A stretch of DNA of 64,000 nt. Source: Pseudomonas sp. FP2196 (GTDB lineage Bacteria; Pseudomonadota; Gammaproteobacteria; Pseudomonadales; Pseudomonadaceae). A program made the position numbers and the translations under genes. The first letter of the stretch is position 1. Every line of letters begins with the position of its first letter. A model generated the notes under the pieces. It was not told the origin of the DNA. It saw nothing but the letters and a program-made list of their open reading frames with translations, and did no database searches. The DNA lies in contig NZ_CP117445.1 of the NCBI RefSeq assembly GCF_030687715.1, positions 736,001 through 800,000 on the forward strand. The letters run 5' to 3'. Below, one piece after another: positions 25,821 through 34,489 of this stretch.

Positions 25821-27491
25821 CTACAACTGATAACTGAAACTGATGCTGTACCGCGGCTTGCGATTGAACGTGTCCAGCGCTTCATCCGACATCGCCTTAG
25901 CCGCCTCCAGTGCAATGTTGTAGTACTTGGCGTCGCCAAACCTCAGACCGATCGCAGCCGATGACAGGTTGTTGGCTTGCACCGGCAGTTCATTGAACCA
26001 ACTGCGCGAACGATCCAGCACGACGTACGGCTGGAGGATTCGCACCCAGTTGCCGTCGCGGTTGAAGCTGTAGTTGACCTCGTAAGCGACGCCCCAACCC
26101 TTGTCGCCGGACGCCTGATCATCGGGATAACCGCGACCGAAATTCTGCCCGCCGAACACTGCGCGTTCGCTGTCGGGCAGTGTGTCGTCGCTCCAGTACA
26201 ACGCCGCCGACAGCACGCCTTGCCAGTTGTCGAAGAACTTGTCGCTCTGCACTCCGGACAGCCGCGCACGGAAGAAGTCCAGATCGATATCGCTGAAATT
26301 GGTCTTCGCGCCCATGCTGTCGAAACCCTGATAAACCCCTGCGCTGAGGATTCGCAGTTGCCGCGCATCGGCCTTGCGCCAGTCGCCTTCGAAGGCGAGG
26401 GCGCGGATGTCGGTGCGAAACTCCGTGCTGAACGGAAAGTTGATGCCGTCGTAGCGAGTCTTGTCATTGACCGCATACAGGCGCGAGCCGACGGTCAGCA
26501 ACTCGTTGGAGGCGGCAATCAACGGCACGCTGAAACCAATGGAGTAGCGGTCGTTTTCGCGATGGGTATCGAGGCGTCCGCCACCGTCGATCAACACCTC
26601 CGTGCCCGGGTCGGCGCGATAACGTGAGGCCGACAGATTCAGTTGCGTGCCTTCGGCGTCGAGGAACTGGCTGTAGTCGAGGCGGTAGTAACGTTCGTGG
26701 TCGTCACCGGGCGGGAACAGACCGCTGAGGCTCAGTTGTTCGCCCATGGACGTTTGCGAGTTGCTGCTGACACCGAGCAGGGCCTGGGGGCCGTTGCGGT
26801 TGTCTTCGGTGGTGCTCAAGGTGCTGGTGAACGGTTTGCGGCTGGCCTGGGCGACGAGTGTCGTGGCGCCGTCGGTGGTGCCCGGCGGTGGCACCTGGGC
26901 CTGGAGGGTCACGCCGGGAATGCGCGTCATCAACGTGGTGTAGCGCTCGAAGGTTTTGCGGGTCAGCGGCCGTTCGGCCTGGATTTTCGCCGCCAGTTTG
27001 TCGAGCAGGCCTTTGACCCGGCCAACATCGCCCTGCATCTGCACGTCGCGGACATAGCCTTCGACCAGCACCACCCGCGCCACGCCGTCATCGAAATTCT
27101 GTTGTGGCAAGAAGGCGTAGGACAGCAGGTAGCCGTCCTGTTGGTAGCGGCGGGTAATGTTGCGTGTCGCTTCTATCAGGTCGGCGAGGCTGGCCTCGCG
27201 GCCGATCAGTGGCTTGTAGATATCGGCCAGTTCGTTGAGTGGATAGATTGTCCCGCCTTCGATCTGCACGGTCTTGAGATTGACTTTGGTCTCCATCAAC
27301 AACGGTTGCGCGGCGGTCGCGCCGGGGTCAGGCACTTGCAGCGGCGCGGCGGCCGGGCGATAGGCATCGGCCGGCAGGTTGGGCACGGGCAGGTTGCGGA
27401 TGGTTTCGTTGCTATTGAGAAAGCTGGGCAGGGTGTCGGCGAGGGCGGTGGAACTGAGACTGAGGAACAACAGGGATGCCATAACGCGCAT
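25821..27491 (-). CDS. TpsB/FhaC/ShlB-type outer-membrane transporter
   Basis: 556-residue two-partner-secretion pore of the Omp85 superfamily. Signal peptide MRVMASLLFLSLSSTALA. The POTRA region is TVQIEGGTIYPLNELADIY with ATRNITRRYQQDGYLLSYAF and VVLVEGYVRDVQMQG, about residues 75-165. A 16-strand barrel follows; the conserved loop-6 motif appears as VFGGQNFGRGYPDD. ATG 27491 was chosen for its GGAGTG ribosome site and signal peptide; ATG 27503 would add four residues. No TpsA exoprotein with a TPS domain lies beside it. Instead a collagen-like lipoprotein gene lies upstream on the same strand, separated by an intrinsic terminator. Confidence 0.88.
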   Translation of the reverse strand: MRVMASLLFLSLSSTALADTLPSFLNSNETIRNLPVPNLPADAYRPAAAPLQVPDPGATAAQPLLMETKVNLKTVQIEGGTIYPLNELADIYKPLIGREASLADLIEATRNITRRYQQDGYLLSYAFLPQQNFDDGVARVVLVEGYVRDVQMQGDVGRVKGLLDKLAAKIQAERPLTRKTFERYTTLMTRIPGVTLQAQVPPPGTTDGATTLVAQASRKPFTSTLSTTEDNRNGPQALLGVSSNSQTSMGEQLSLSGLFPPGDDHERYYRLDYSQFLDAEGTQLNLSASRYRADPGTEVLIDGGGRLDTHRENDRYSIGFSVPLIAASNELLTVGSRLYAVNDKTRYDGINFPFSTEFRTDIRALAFEGDWRKADARQLRILSAGVYQGFDSMGAKTNFSDIDLDFFRARLSGVQSDKFFDNWQGVLSAALYWSDDTLPDSERAVFGGQNFGRGYPDDQASGDKGWGVAYEVNYSFNRDGNWVRILQPYVVLDRSRSWFNELPVQANNLSSAAIGLRFGDAKYYNIALEAAKAMSDEALDTFNRKPRYSISFSYQL

Positions 27492-27537
27492 AGGACACTC
27501 CATGGTCAGATCACAGCGAGGGCTGATTTTTTCCTAA

Positions 27538-27570
27538 GAAAAAAGCGGAAGACTCGTGGGAATCTTCCGC
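27538..27570 (-). terminator. Intrinsic terminator between collagen-like gene and TpsB gene
   Basis: Read on the minus strand: GCGGAAGA-ttcccacgag-TCTTCCGC followed by TTTTTTC. It sits 54 nt past the collagen-like stop and 46 nt before the TpsB start. It would reduce or stop read-through from one gene to the other. Confidence 0.85.
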
Positions 27571-27624
27571 CTTCAACCAAGCGTAGGCGCTGTAGGTGAG
27601 GCCGTCGAATCGGCCAGGTGCAAT

Positions 27625-29172
27625 TTAGCGTTTGTTTCCTCCCAGGGTGCCGGTCAAGCCACCAAGTACGCCGCCCAATCCGCCAGTGGTGCCGCCCGTT
27701 GTGGTGCCACCGTTGACCAGACCGCCGACCGCTGCGACTGTGCCGCCGACGTTAGTGACCAAGCCACCGACAGCGGTAGTGACCGGGTTGTTAGTGGCAG
27801 CAATCGCGCCACCGACGTTGCTGACCGCGCCGCCGACCTGGCCGGTGAGCCCCGCGACTGGCGAGCCGAGGCCGGTCGCCGCGCCGAGTTGTTGGGTCAC
27901 GTTGGTGACGCCACTGGTGACTGGGTTCAAAGCTCCGCCCAATGTGGCGCCGACAGTGGCCAATGGTGAGGTTGTGGCTGTGATCGGCGTGCCCGAGCCA
28001 CCCAGAACGGTGTTCAGTGAGGCGACGGTATTGCCGAGCCCGGCAGTGGTGACACCACCGGCACTGACCACGCCATTGGTGTTACCCGCGTTCAAACCTG
28101 TGCCAACGTTGACGACTGCGCCGCCGACAGTTTGCAGTAAGCCAGTGCCGCCGAGGCCACCGCCGATACCGCCAGTCCCTGAACCGGTGCCGTTGGACAC
28201 CAAACCGCCAGCCTTGCCCGCCGCCGTGCCGACATTGCTCAGTGCGCCGCCGAGGGTGTTGGTCAGGGCATTGCCGTTACCCGCGTCGGTGACTTTGTCG
28301 CCGACACCATCAACGGTGCTGCCGACTTTCTGGATCACGCCTTTGAGCGGGTCGCCCAGACCGGTGGCATCACCGATTTTGTCGGTGGTGCTTTCAACCA
28401 TGGCAATCACCGGCACCAGGCCGCTGCCGACTTTATTGGTCAATTGACTCGTCGGGCCATTGCTGAGGGTGGTGTTGAGGGTATCGCCGAGCATGGTGAC
28501 TTTCTCGCCAACGCCATCGAGTACCGGAGTCACTTTGGTGACCACGCCGCCGACCACGGGAACGCTGCTGGTCGCGGTGGCCAGTTTGCCGCTGAGGTCG
28601 GACACGCCATCGCCGACATCCGTTACGACGCCACCGACCGAGGCCACCGTGGTGGTCAGGCCTTTGGGGTCAGTGGCCAGCTTGCCGATGCCATTGGTCA
28701 CGCCATCGCCCAACGTCGTGACGACGTTACCGGCGGTGTTGGCCGCGCTCTGCACTACGCCACCGACCACAGGCACGGTGCTCAAGGAGTCACCAATCTG
28801 GCCGACGCCGTCGCCGACGCCGCTGACCGTTTTGCCGACATCCTGCACAAGGGTGGTCGTCACCAGGGCAGCCGGGGTGGATGGATTGGTCGGGTCAGTC
28901 GGGTCTGTCGGATTGGTTGGGTTGGTTGGATCGGTCGGGGTGCCGCCGGTTCCACCGGTACCGCCTGTCCCACCGGTTCCACCTGTACCGGCAGTATCTC
29001 CGGTGCCTCCGGTTCCGCCTGTGCCTCCGGTACCATCGGTGCTGGTTGCCGGAGAGGAACTGCCGGAACTGCTCTTATGACCGCCACCGCCGCTGCTGCA
29101 ACCGGTGAGGCCGAGGGAGAGAATCAATGCCAGAGCGATTGCCGATTTGCACCACACGTCTTGAGTTTTCAT
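27625..29172 (-). CDS. Glycine-rich collagen-like lipoprotein (putative adhesin)
   Basis: 515-residue predicted lipoprotein. Signal ends LILSLGLTGCSSGGGG. Residues about 45-75 are GGT repeats (GGTGGTGGTGDTAGTGG), then PTDPTNPTNPTDPTDPTNP. The remaining 400 residues are a long low-complexity array of G/V/T/N built on a loose unit like VGGVVTDVGDGVSDL or GGAVSNVGGAI, with LGxPLxGL breaks. There are no Cys after the lipobox and almost no aromatic residues. NCBI-style annotation would probably be 'collagen-like triple helix repeat protein', though true Gly-X-Y is limited to the GGT tract. ATG 29172 has AAGGAA upstream. Surface adhesin function is inference. Confidence 0.72.
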   Translation of the reverse strand: MKTQDVWCKSAIALALILSLGLTGCSSGGGGHKSSSGSSSPATSTDGTGGTGGTGGTGDTAGTGGTGGTGGTGGTGGTPTDPTNPTNPTDPTDPTNPSTPAALVTTTLVQDVGKTVSGVGDGVGQIGDSLSTVPVVGGVVQSAANTAGNVVTTLGDGVTNGIGKLATDPKGLTTTVASVGGVVTDVGDGVSDLSGKLATATSSVPVVGGVVTKVTPVLDGVGEKVTMLGDTLNTTLSNGPTSQLTNKVGSGLVPVIAMVESTTDKIGDATGLGDPLKGVIQKVGSTVDGVGDKVTDAGNGNALTNTLGGALSNVGTAAGKAGGLVSNGTGSGTGGIGGGLGGTGLLQTVGGAVVNVGTGLNAGNTNGVVSAGGVTTAGLGNTVASLNTVLGGSGTPITATTSPLATVGATLGGALNPVTSGVTNVTQQLGAATGLGSPVAGLTGQVGGAVSNVGGAIAATNNPVTTAVGGLVTNVGGTVAAVGGLVNGGTTTGGTTGGLGGVLGGLTGTLGGNKR

Positions 29173-29475
29173 GATCGAGATTCCTTGCACCTGTAACAAC
29201 ATTCGTCGTTTTCGATGGCTCGCCGATCTGTTGTCGGTGATGCCTCGTCCGTGGTGCCAATCTCGATCCGGGGGCGGATTCACGCCATTCTCAAGTTGGT
29301 ATTAACGCCTTTATATATAAGGAGATGTGCAGCGCCTAAGGACTAATACCCAGGATATAAACGCGCAAAAAAAAGCCTTGGGAATCAAGGCCAGGTGTTT
29401 TGTACAGGAGGCGAGCGGGCTGCGGGAAAACTTAAGTTATATACCCAATTTACGAGTTTTCCCGTGCCCGTGAGA
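29173..29475. promoter_or_regulatory. Upstream region of the collagen-like gene
   Basis: About 300 nt, A/T-rich near 29300-29360, with no gene. It contains TTATATATAA at 29311 and an inverted pair GGTATTA (29298) / TAATACC (29344) that could be the promoter and a regulator site for the minus-strand lipoprotein gene. A terminator (29367-29391) and a long stem CGGGAAAACT/AGTTTTCCCG (29423-29464) lie nearer the MaoC gene. Confidence 0.4.
29367..29391 (-). terminator. Intrinsic terminator after the MaoC-like gene
   Basis: Minus strand: GCCTTG-attcc-CAAGGC followed by eight T. It ends transcription of the FabG/MaoC operon 85 nt past the MaoC stop. Confidence 0.88.
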
Positions 29476-30330
29476 TCAGGCGATCGGCTGCCAATGACCC
29501 GCCATGTGCTCCAGATCCCCCGCACCCACCAGCCGCAGTTCCCCACTCGACCCCGCCGCGCTCGCCAGCAACGTCACTTCGCTCGGCAATCGCACCGGTT
29601 TGCGAAAGTGCACAGTGATCTCCAGATTGGCCTTGGGCAAATGATCGGCCAGTGCCGCCAGCGTGCGCGCCTTGTTCCACAAGCCGTGGGCGATGGCCGT
29701 GGGGAAACCGAACAACTTGGCACTGGCCGCACTCAAGTGGATCGGGTTGTAGTCGCCTGACACCTTGGCGTACTGCCGGCCAATGTCTGCCGGGGCTTGC
29801 CACTTCGCTATTTCCACCAACGCTTGTGTCGACTCCCAGCTCTGCTCGACAGGTTCGCCATCGAGTTTCACCCCACGGCAGAGCATCTGACTCTCGGCTT
29901 CCCACAACGGCCCGAGTTGATCATCAAGAGTGGTCAGCAGATCGAACGTTGCACCCTTGGGATGCGCCTGCAAGTTGTGCACGCGGACGCTGACTTGCGC
30001 ACGACTGATCCCACCCATCGGTCGCAGCACGCGAATGCGGTTGCTCAGATGAATCAGCCCCAGCAGCGGGAACGGAAAATCCTTCGCCGTGAGCAATTGC
30101 ATCTGCAAGGCAAACGCGAGGATGTGTGGATAAGTCGGCGGCAACAGACCGTCGTCGGCAAAACCACAGACCTTGCGGTAGTTCGCCAGGCGTTTGCCAT
30201 CGATATCGACTAAACAGCGCAGGCCGCTGTCGGGCAGTTGCGTGCCGGTGATTTTGCGACGCGTCGCCGCCCGCGCATACAACCCGGGCAGACTCGGTTC
30301 GCGATCCAGTGTGTGCCATTCGATGCTCAT
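29476..30330 (-). CDS. MaoC-like (R)-specific enoyl-CoA hydratase domain protein
   Basis: 284-residue protein with a hotdog fold in its C-terminal half. The hydratase motif is YAKVSGDYNPIHLSAASAKLFGF, with the catalytic Asp and His, followed by AIAHGLWNKARTLAAL. The N-terminal half (YRKVCGFADDGLLPPTYPHIL) looks like a second, degenerate hotdog. It probably hydrates trans-2-enoyl-CoA to the (R)-3-hydroxyacyl form. It starts two bases after the FabG-like gene's stop codon, so the two are one transcript, and with the divergent thiolase they make a beta-oxidation-like set. Confidence 0.82.
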   Translation of the reverse strand: MSIEWHTLDREPSLPGLYARAATRRKITGTQLPDSGLRCLVDIDGKRLANYRKVCGFADDGLLPPTYPHILAFALQMQLLTAKDFPFPLLGLIHLSNRIRVLRPMGGISRAQVSVRVHNLQAHPKGATFDLLTTLDDQLGPLWEAESQMLCRGVKLDGEPVEQSWESTQALVEIAKWQAPADIGRQYAKVSGDYNPIHLSAASAKLFGFPTAIAHGLWNKARTLAALADHLPKANLEITVHFRKPVRLPSEVTLLASAAGSSGELRLVGAGDLEHMAGHWQPIA

Positions 30331-30332
30331 GC

Positions 30333-31685
30333 CTAAGCCCCCAGAACACTTTGTCCACAGACCCGCAGCGCCTGCCCGGTGAACGCGCCAGTACCCGGTT
30401 GCGCCAGCCACGCGACCGCTTCGGCGACGTCTTGCGGCAAACCGCCCTGGCCCAGCGAACTCATGCGCCGGCCGGCTTCACGCAGGCCGAAAGGAATGTG
30501 CGCGGTCATCTGCGTTTCGATGAACCCCGGTGCCACGGCGTTGATACTGATGCCGCGTTCCAGCAGCGTCGGCGCCCAGGCTTGCGCCAGACCGATCAAG
30601 CCGGCCTTGCTTGCGGCGTAGTTGGTTTGTCCGCGGTTGCCGGCGATGCCGCTGATCGAGGCCAGCAAAACCACCCGCGCGTTGTCGTGCAAGGTGCCGC
30701 TGTCGAGCAGGGCTTTGGTCAACACTTGCGGGGCATTGAGGTTGACCGCCAGCACTGCGTCCCAGAATTCCGGGGTCATGTTGGCCAGGGTCTTGTCGCG
30801 GGTGATCCCGGCGTTGTGCACCAGAATGTCGAGGCCATCCGGCAACTGTTCGATCAGTTGCGTGGCGGCGTCTTCGGCGCAGATATCGAGGGTGATGCTG
30901 CGCCCACCGAGGCGTGCGGCGAGGGCTTCGAGATCGGTCTTGGCCGGTGGCACGTCGAGCAGAATCACCTCAGCGCCGTCGCGCGCCAGGGTTTCGGCAA
31001 TCGATGCGCCGATGCCGCGCGCTGCGCCTGTGACCAGCGCCTTGCGCCCGGCCAAGGGTCGTGTCCAGTCCGTCACGGGCGTGGCACACGCGGTCAGGCG
31101 AATCACTTGTCCGGACACGAAGGCACTTTTGGGCGAGAGGAAAAACCGCAGCGGGCCTTCCAGTTGGTCTTCGGCGCCTTCGCCAACATAGATCAATTGC
31201 AGGGTGCCGCCGCTGCGCAGCTCTTTGGCCAGCGAGCGGGAAAAACCTTCCAGGGCCCGTTGGGCACTGGCGGCGAACGGGTCGCGCAAAGTTTCCGGCG
31301 CACGGCCGAGAATCACCAGATGGGCACTGTGATCAAGATTCTTCATCAGGGGCTGAAAGAACTCGCGCAGCTGCTTGAGCTGGTCGGTGTGCTGCAAATC
31401 ACTGGCGTCGAATACCACGGCTTTGAGTTTCGGGCCGAGGCCGGGAATCCATTCGGTGGCCGTCGCCGGTTGCTCGCCGTAGCGGTAGATCCCCTCGGTC
31501 AAACGGTTGGCAAACACGCTGATGCGCTCGGCCAATGGCCCGCCGCCGATCAGCAATGCACCTTCCACCGGCCGCAGGCGCCCGGCCTGCCAGCGCTCCA
31601 GTCGCACCGGCGACGGCAGGCCCAGTGCCCCGACCAAACGATGGCCGATGGACGAGTTGGCGAAGTCGATATAGCGGTCAGACAT
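30333..31685 (-). CDS. 3-oxoacyl-ACP/CoA reductase, high-molecular-weight FabG type
   Basis: 450-residue two-domain SDR. The C-terminal domain (from about residue 213) is a full FabG: KALVTGAARGIGASIAETLA for NAD(P), VHNAGITRDKTLANM, SISGIAGNRGQTNYAASKAG with the Ser-Tyr-Lys catalytic set, and INAVAPGFIETQMTAHIP. The N-terminal 200 residues are a flavodoxin-like or inactive SDR fold (GALLIGGGPLAERISVF, HLVILGRAPETL). This matches the FabG4/HMwFabG class, which prefers acyl-CoA. ATG 31685 follows GGAGAG. Confidence 0.85.
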   Translation of the reverse strand: MSDRYIDFANSSIGHRLVGALGLPSPVRLERWQAGRLRPVEGALLIGGGPLAERISVFANRLTEGIYRYGEQPATATEWIPGLGPKLKAVVFDASDLQHTDQLKQLREFFQPLMKNLDHSAHLVILGRAPETLRDPFAASAQRALEGFSRSLAKELRSGGTLQLIYVGEGAEDQLEGPLRFFLSPKSAFVSGQVIRLTACATPVTDWTRPLAGRKALVTGAARGIGASIAETLARDGAEVILLDVPPAKTDLEALAARLGGRSITLDICAEDAATQLIEQLPDGLDILVHNAGITRDKTLANMTPEFWDAVLAVNLNAPQVLTKALLDSGTLHDNARVVLLASISGIAGNRGQTNYAASKAGLIGLAQAWAPTLLERGISINAVAPGFIETQMTAHIPFGLREAGRRMSSLGQGGLPQDVAEAVAWLAQPGTGAFTGQALRVCGQSVLGA

Positions 31686-31794
31686 GGAACGCTCTCCAAA
31701 AGTTGGGGTTCAAAGTGTGGACTACTTACGGCAATCAATCGTTCGATCCACGCAATAAGGCCTACGCTAGAACAGCAGAGTAGACCACTGCCCT

Positions 31795-31885
31795 TGTGGG
31801 AGCTGGCTTGCCAGCGATGGCGGACTGTCTGCCACTTAAGGTGTTGGATATGCCGGCCCCATCGCTGGCAAGCCAGCACCCACAG
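31795..31885. repeat. REP-like inverted pair
   Basis: TGTGGGAGCTGGCTTGCCAGCGATGG and its inverse CCATCGCTGGCAAGCCAGCACCCACA in the divergent region between fabG-like and thiolase genes, 39 nt before the thiolase start. Its place inside a divergent promoter region is unusual for REPs. Confidence 0.85.
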
Positions 31886-31924
31886 GGTTTTATGTGAGCC
31901 TGGACATCTAAATAGGAGCTTTTC

Positions 31925-33202
31925 ATGAGTCAGCTGCGCCGCGTCGCGATCATCGGCGGTAACCGTATCCCTTTCGCCCGTTCCAACGGACCGTACGCCG
32001 CTGCCAGCAATCAGGCGATGCTCACTGCAGCCCTCGAAGGCCTGATCGAACGCTACAACCTGCACGGCCAGCGCATCGGTGAGGTGGTGGCGGGGGCGGT
32101 ACTTAAATTGTCACGGGATATGAACCTGAGCCGCGAATGCGTGCTCGGCTCGCGCCTGTCACCGGCCACCCCGGCCTATGACATCCAGCAAGCCTGCGGC
32201 ACCGGCCTTGAAGCCGCGTTGCTGGTGGCCAACAAAATCGCCCTTGGCCAGATCGATTGCGGCATCGCTGGCGGCGTCGACACCACGTCGGACGCGCCGA
32301 TCAGCGTCAGCGAAGGTCTGCGCAAGATTCTTCTGCAAGCCAACCGCGCCAAGACCACCGGCGACAAACTGAAGACTTTCCTGCAACTGCGCCCCAAACA
32401 CCTGATCCCGGAATTCCCGCGCAACGGCGAAACGCGCACCGGCCTGTCGATGGGCGAACATTGTGAGCTGATGGCGCAGACCTGGAATATTCCTCGCGAA
32501 GATCAGGATCAATTGGCCCTCGAAAGCCATCACAAACTCGCCGCGTCCTACAGCGAGGGCTGGCATAACGACCTGATGACTCCGTTCCTCGGTCTGACCC
32601 GCGACAACAATTTGCGCCCTGATCTGACCCTGGAAAAACTCGCTTCGCTGAAACCGGCCTTCGAAAAAAGCGCCAAAGGCACGCTGACAGCGGGCAATTC
32701 CACGCCACTCACCGACGGCGCTTCCGTCGTGCTGCTCGGCAGTGAGGAATGGGCGAAGGAACGCGGCTTGCCTATCCTCGCCTATCTGCGCGATGGCGAA
32801 GCGGCAGCGGTGGATTTCGTCAACGGCGCCGAAGGCCTGCTGATGGCGCCGGTGTATGCGGTACCGCGATTGTTGGCGCGCAATGGCCTGACGTTGCAGG
32901 ATTTCGATTATTACGAAATTCATGAAGCGTTCGCCGCGCAGGTTTTGTGCACGCTCAAGGCCTGGGAAGATCCCGAGTACTGTAAAACCCGACTGGGGCT
33001 GGAGGCGCCACTGGGTTCGATCGACCGTAGCCGACTCAACGTCAAGGGCAGTTCGCTGGCGGCAGGGCACCCGTTTGCCGCGACAGGCGCTCGGATTGTT
33101 GCGAATCTGGCCAAGTTGCTGGAGGCGGCGGGCAAGGGGCGGGGGTTGATTTCGATCTGTGCGGCGGGAGGGCAAGGCGTCACCGCGATCATCGAACGTT
33201 GA
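31925..33202 (+). CDS. Acetyl-CoA C-acyltransferase (thiolase, FadI/FadA-like)
   Basis: 425-residue thiolase. The N-terminal catalytic Cys is in IQQACGTGLEAALLVANKIA near residue 88, and the His in YEIHEAFAAQVL near residue 335. The C-terminal Cys is in GLISICAAGGQGVTAIIE, and GSSLAAGHPFAATGARIV is the usual His loop. Length and the INRIPF-like start (IIGGNRIPFARSNG) fit the FadI branch. ATG 31925 has TAGGAG upstream. Divergent from the FabG/MaoC operon, which suggests a joint role in acyl-CoA turnover. Confidence 0.9.
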   Translation: MSQLRRVAIIGGNRIPFARSNGPYAAASNQAMLTAALEGLIERYNLHGQRIGEVVAGAVLKLSRDMNLSRECVLGSRLSPATPAYDIQQACGTGLEAALLVANKIALGQIDCGIAGGVDTTSDAPISVSEGLRKILLQANRAKTTGDKLKTFLQLRPKHLIPEFPRNGETRTGLSMGEHCELMAQTWNIPREDQDQLALESHHKLAASYSEGWHNDLMTPFLGLTRDNNLRPDLTLEKLASLKPAFEKSAKGTLTAGNSTPLTDGASVVLLGSEEWAKERGLPILAYLRDGEAAAVDFVNGAEGLLMAPVYAVPRLLARNGLTLQDFDYYEIHEAFAAQVLCTLKAWEDPEYCKTRLGLEAPLGSIDRSRLNVKGSSLAAGHPFAATGARIVANLAKLLEAAGKGRGLISICAAGGQGVTAIIER

Positions 33203-33432
33203 CCGCATTCCCCTGTGGGAGCGGGCCGTGTCAGATTCTGTCGCAAATGCCCTCAACGTCGTTTGCCAACATTCACGACGGGCTCAGCTATGATTCGCAG
33301 CGGTCGATTTTCCGGCACAGTGTGTGCATCTTCACGGTTCACAGGTCGGCAACCCCTCCCCGTGATGCGAGGATTGCCGTATAACGAGTGACATTCGCGT
33401 GTTTGGTAATAAAGGACCCACAATAAAAGCTG

Positions 33433-34329
33433 ATGAAGACTCCAAAACGCATTGAACCCCTGATCGAGGACGGTCTGGTCGACGAAGTGCTGCGCCCACT
33501 GATGAGTGGTAAAGAAGCAGCTGTTTATGTGGTGCGCTGCGGCAATCAGTTACGTTGCGCAAAGGTCTACAAGGAGGCGAACAAACGTAGTTTCCGCCAG
33601 GCGGCCGAGTATCAGGAAGGCCGCAAGGTTCGCAACAGCCGACAGGCTCGAGCGATGGCCAAGGGCTCCAAGTTCGGTCGCAAAGAGACCGAGGATGCCT
33701 GGCAGAACGCCGAGGTTGCGGCGCTGTTCCGTCTGGCCGGTGCCGGGGTGCGCGTGCCCAAGCCGTACGATTTTCTCGACGGCGTGCTGTTGATGGAACT
33801 GGTGGCCGACGAATTCGGCGATGCCGCGCCGCGTCTCAACGACGTGGTGCTGGAGCCGGATCAGGCGCGCGAGTATCACGCGTTCCTGATTTCGCAGATC
33901 GTGCTGATGTTGTGTACCGGTCTGGTGCACGGTGACCTCTCCGAGTTCAACGTGCTGCTGACACCGACGGGGCCGGTCATCATCGACCTGCCGCAAGCGG
34001 TGGATGCTGCGGGCAACAACCACGCGTTCAGCATGCTCGAGCGTGACGTTGGCAACATGGCTTCGTATTTTGGCCGTTTCGCGCCGGAACTGAAGAAGAC
34101 CAAGTACGCCAAGGAAATGTGGGCGTTGTACGAAGCCGGCACCTTGCACCCGGCCAGCGTGCTGACCGGCGAGTTCGATGATCCGGAGGATCTGGCCGAC
34201 GTCGGCGGGGTACTGCGCGAAATCGAAGCGGCGCGGCTGGATGAAGAGCGCAAGCAAGCGATTCGTGCGGCAGATGACGAGCCCAAGGGCAAGTCGGATG
34301 AACCGCCGCCGCCACCGTGGATGCAGTGA
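33433..34329 (+). CDS. RIO-type serine/threonine kinase
   Basis: 298-residue bacterial RIO kinase. Motifs in order: SGKEAAVYVVR (P-loop region, about 25-35), the ATP Lys in LRCAKVYKE, PKPYDFLDGVLLMELV (hinge), catalytic loop GLVHGDLSEFNVLL near residue 160, and metal-binding VIIDLPQAVD near 177. The C-terminus is Pro-rich (EPPPPPWMQ). Substrates are unknown; RIO proteins are ATPase/kinases linked to ribosome assembly in eukaryotes and archaea, and PA4780 is the P. aeruginosa counterpart as I recall. A terminator follows directly. Confidence 0.88.
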   Translation: MKTPKRIEPLIEDGLVDEVLRPLMSGKEAAVYVVRCGNQLRCAKVYKEANKRSFRQAAEYQEGRKVRNSRQARAMAKGSKFGRKETEDAWQNAEVAALFRLAGAGVRVPKPYDFLDGVLLMELVADEFGDAAPRLNDVVLEPDQAREYHAFLISQIVLMLCTGLVHGDLSEFNVLLTPTGPVIIDLPQAVDAAGNNHAFSMLERDVGNMASYFGRFAPELKKTKYAKEMWALYEAGTLHPASVLTGEFDDPEDLADVGGVLREIEAARLDEERKQAIRAADDEPKGKSDEPPPPPWMQ

Positions 34330-34335
34330 CTGTTT

Positions 34336-34364
34336 AAAAAAACCGGCTTCGGCCGGTTTTTTTG
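34336..34364 (+). terminator. Intrinsic terminator after the RIO kinase gene
   Basis: AAACCGGC-ttc-GGCCGGTTTTTTT, a compact stem flanked by A-run and T-run, starting 7 nt after the stop codon. It may work in both directions. Confidence 0.92.
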
Positions 34365-34394
34365 TGCCTGCTGAATTTTTGATGCCACTGCCCT

Positions 34395-34480
34395 TGTAAG
34401 AGCTGCCGAAGGCTGCGATCTTTTGACCCTGGTTTTTAAAGGCAAGATCAGAAGATCGCAGCCTGCGGCAGCTCCTACAA
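34395..34480. repeat. REP-like inverted pair abutting the MFS gene
   Basis: TGTAAGAGCTGCCGAAGGCTGCGATC and inverse GATCGCAGCCTGCGGCAGCTCCTACAA. The right arm ends in TACAAGGA, which doubles as the ribosome binding site of the next gene (GTG 34490). Confidence 0.85.
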
Positions 34481-34489
34481 GGAATGTAT

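Noticed and set aside
28444..29196. A Gly/Ser/Thr-rich frame opposite the collagen-like gene
   Set aside because: It arises from the low-complexity repeats of the real gene read backwards. The real gene has a lipobox signal and a ribosome site.
33199..33384. A 61-codon frame after the thiolase gene
   Set aside because: It begins inside the thiolase stop region, has no ribosome site, and its composition is not protein-like. The gap 33203-33432 contains only a partial REP-like string and the RIO kinase leader.
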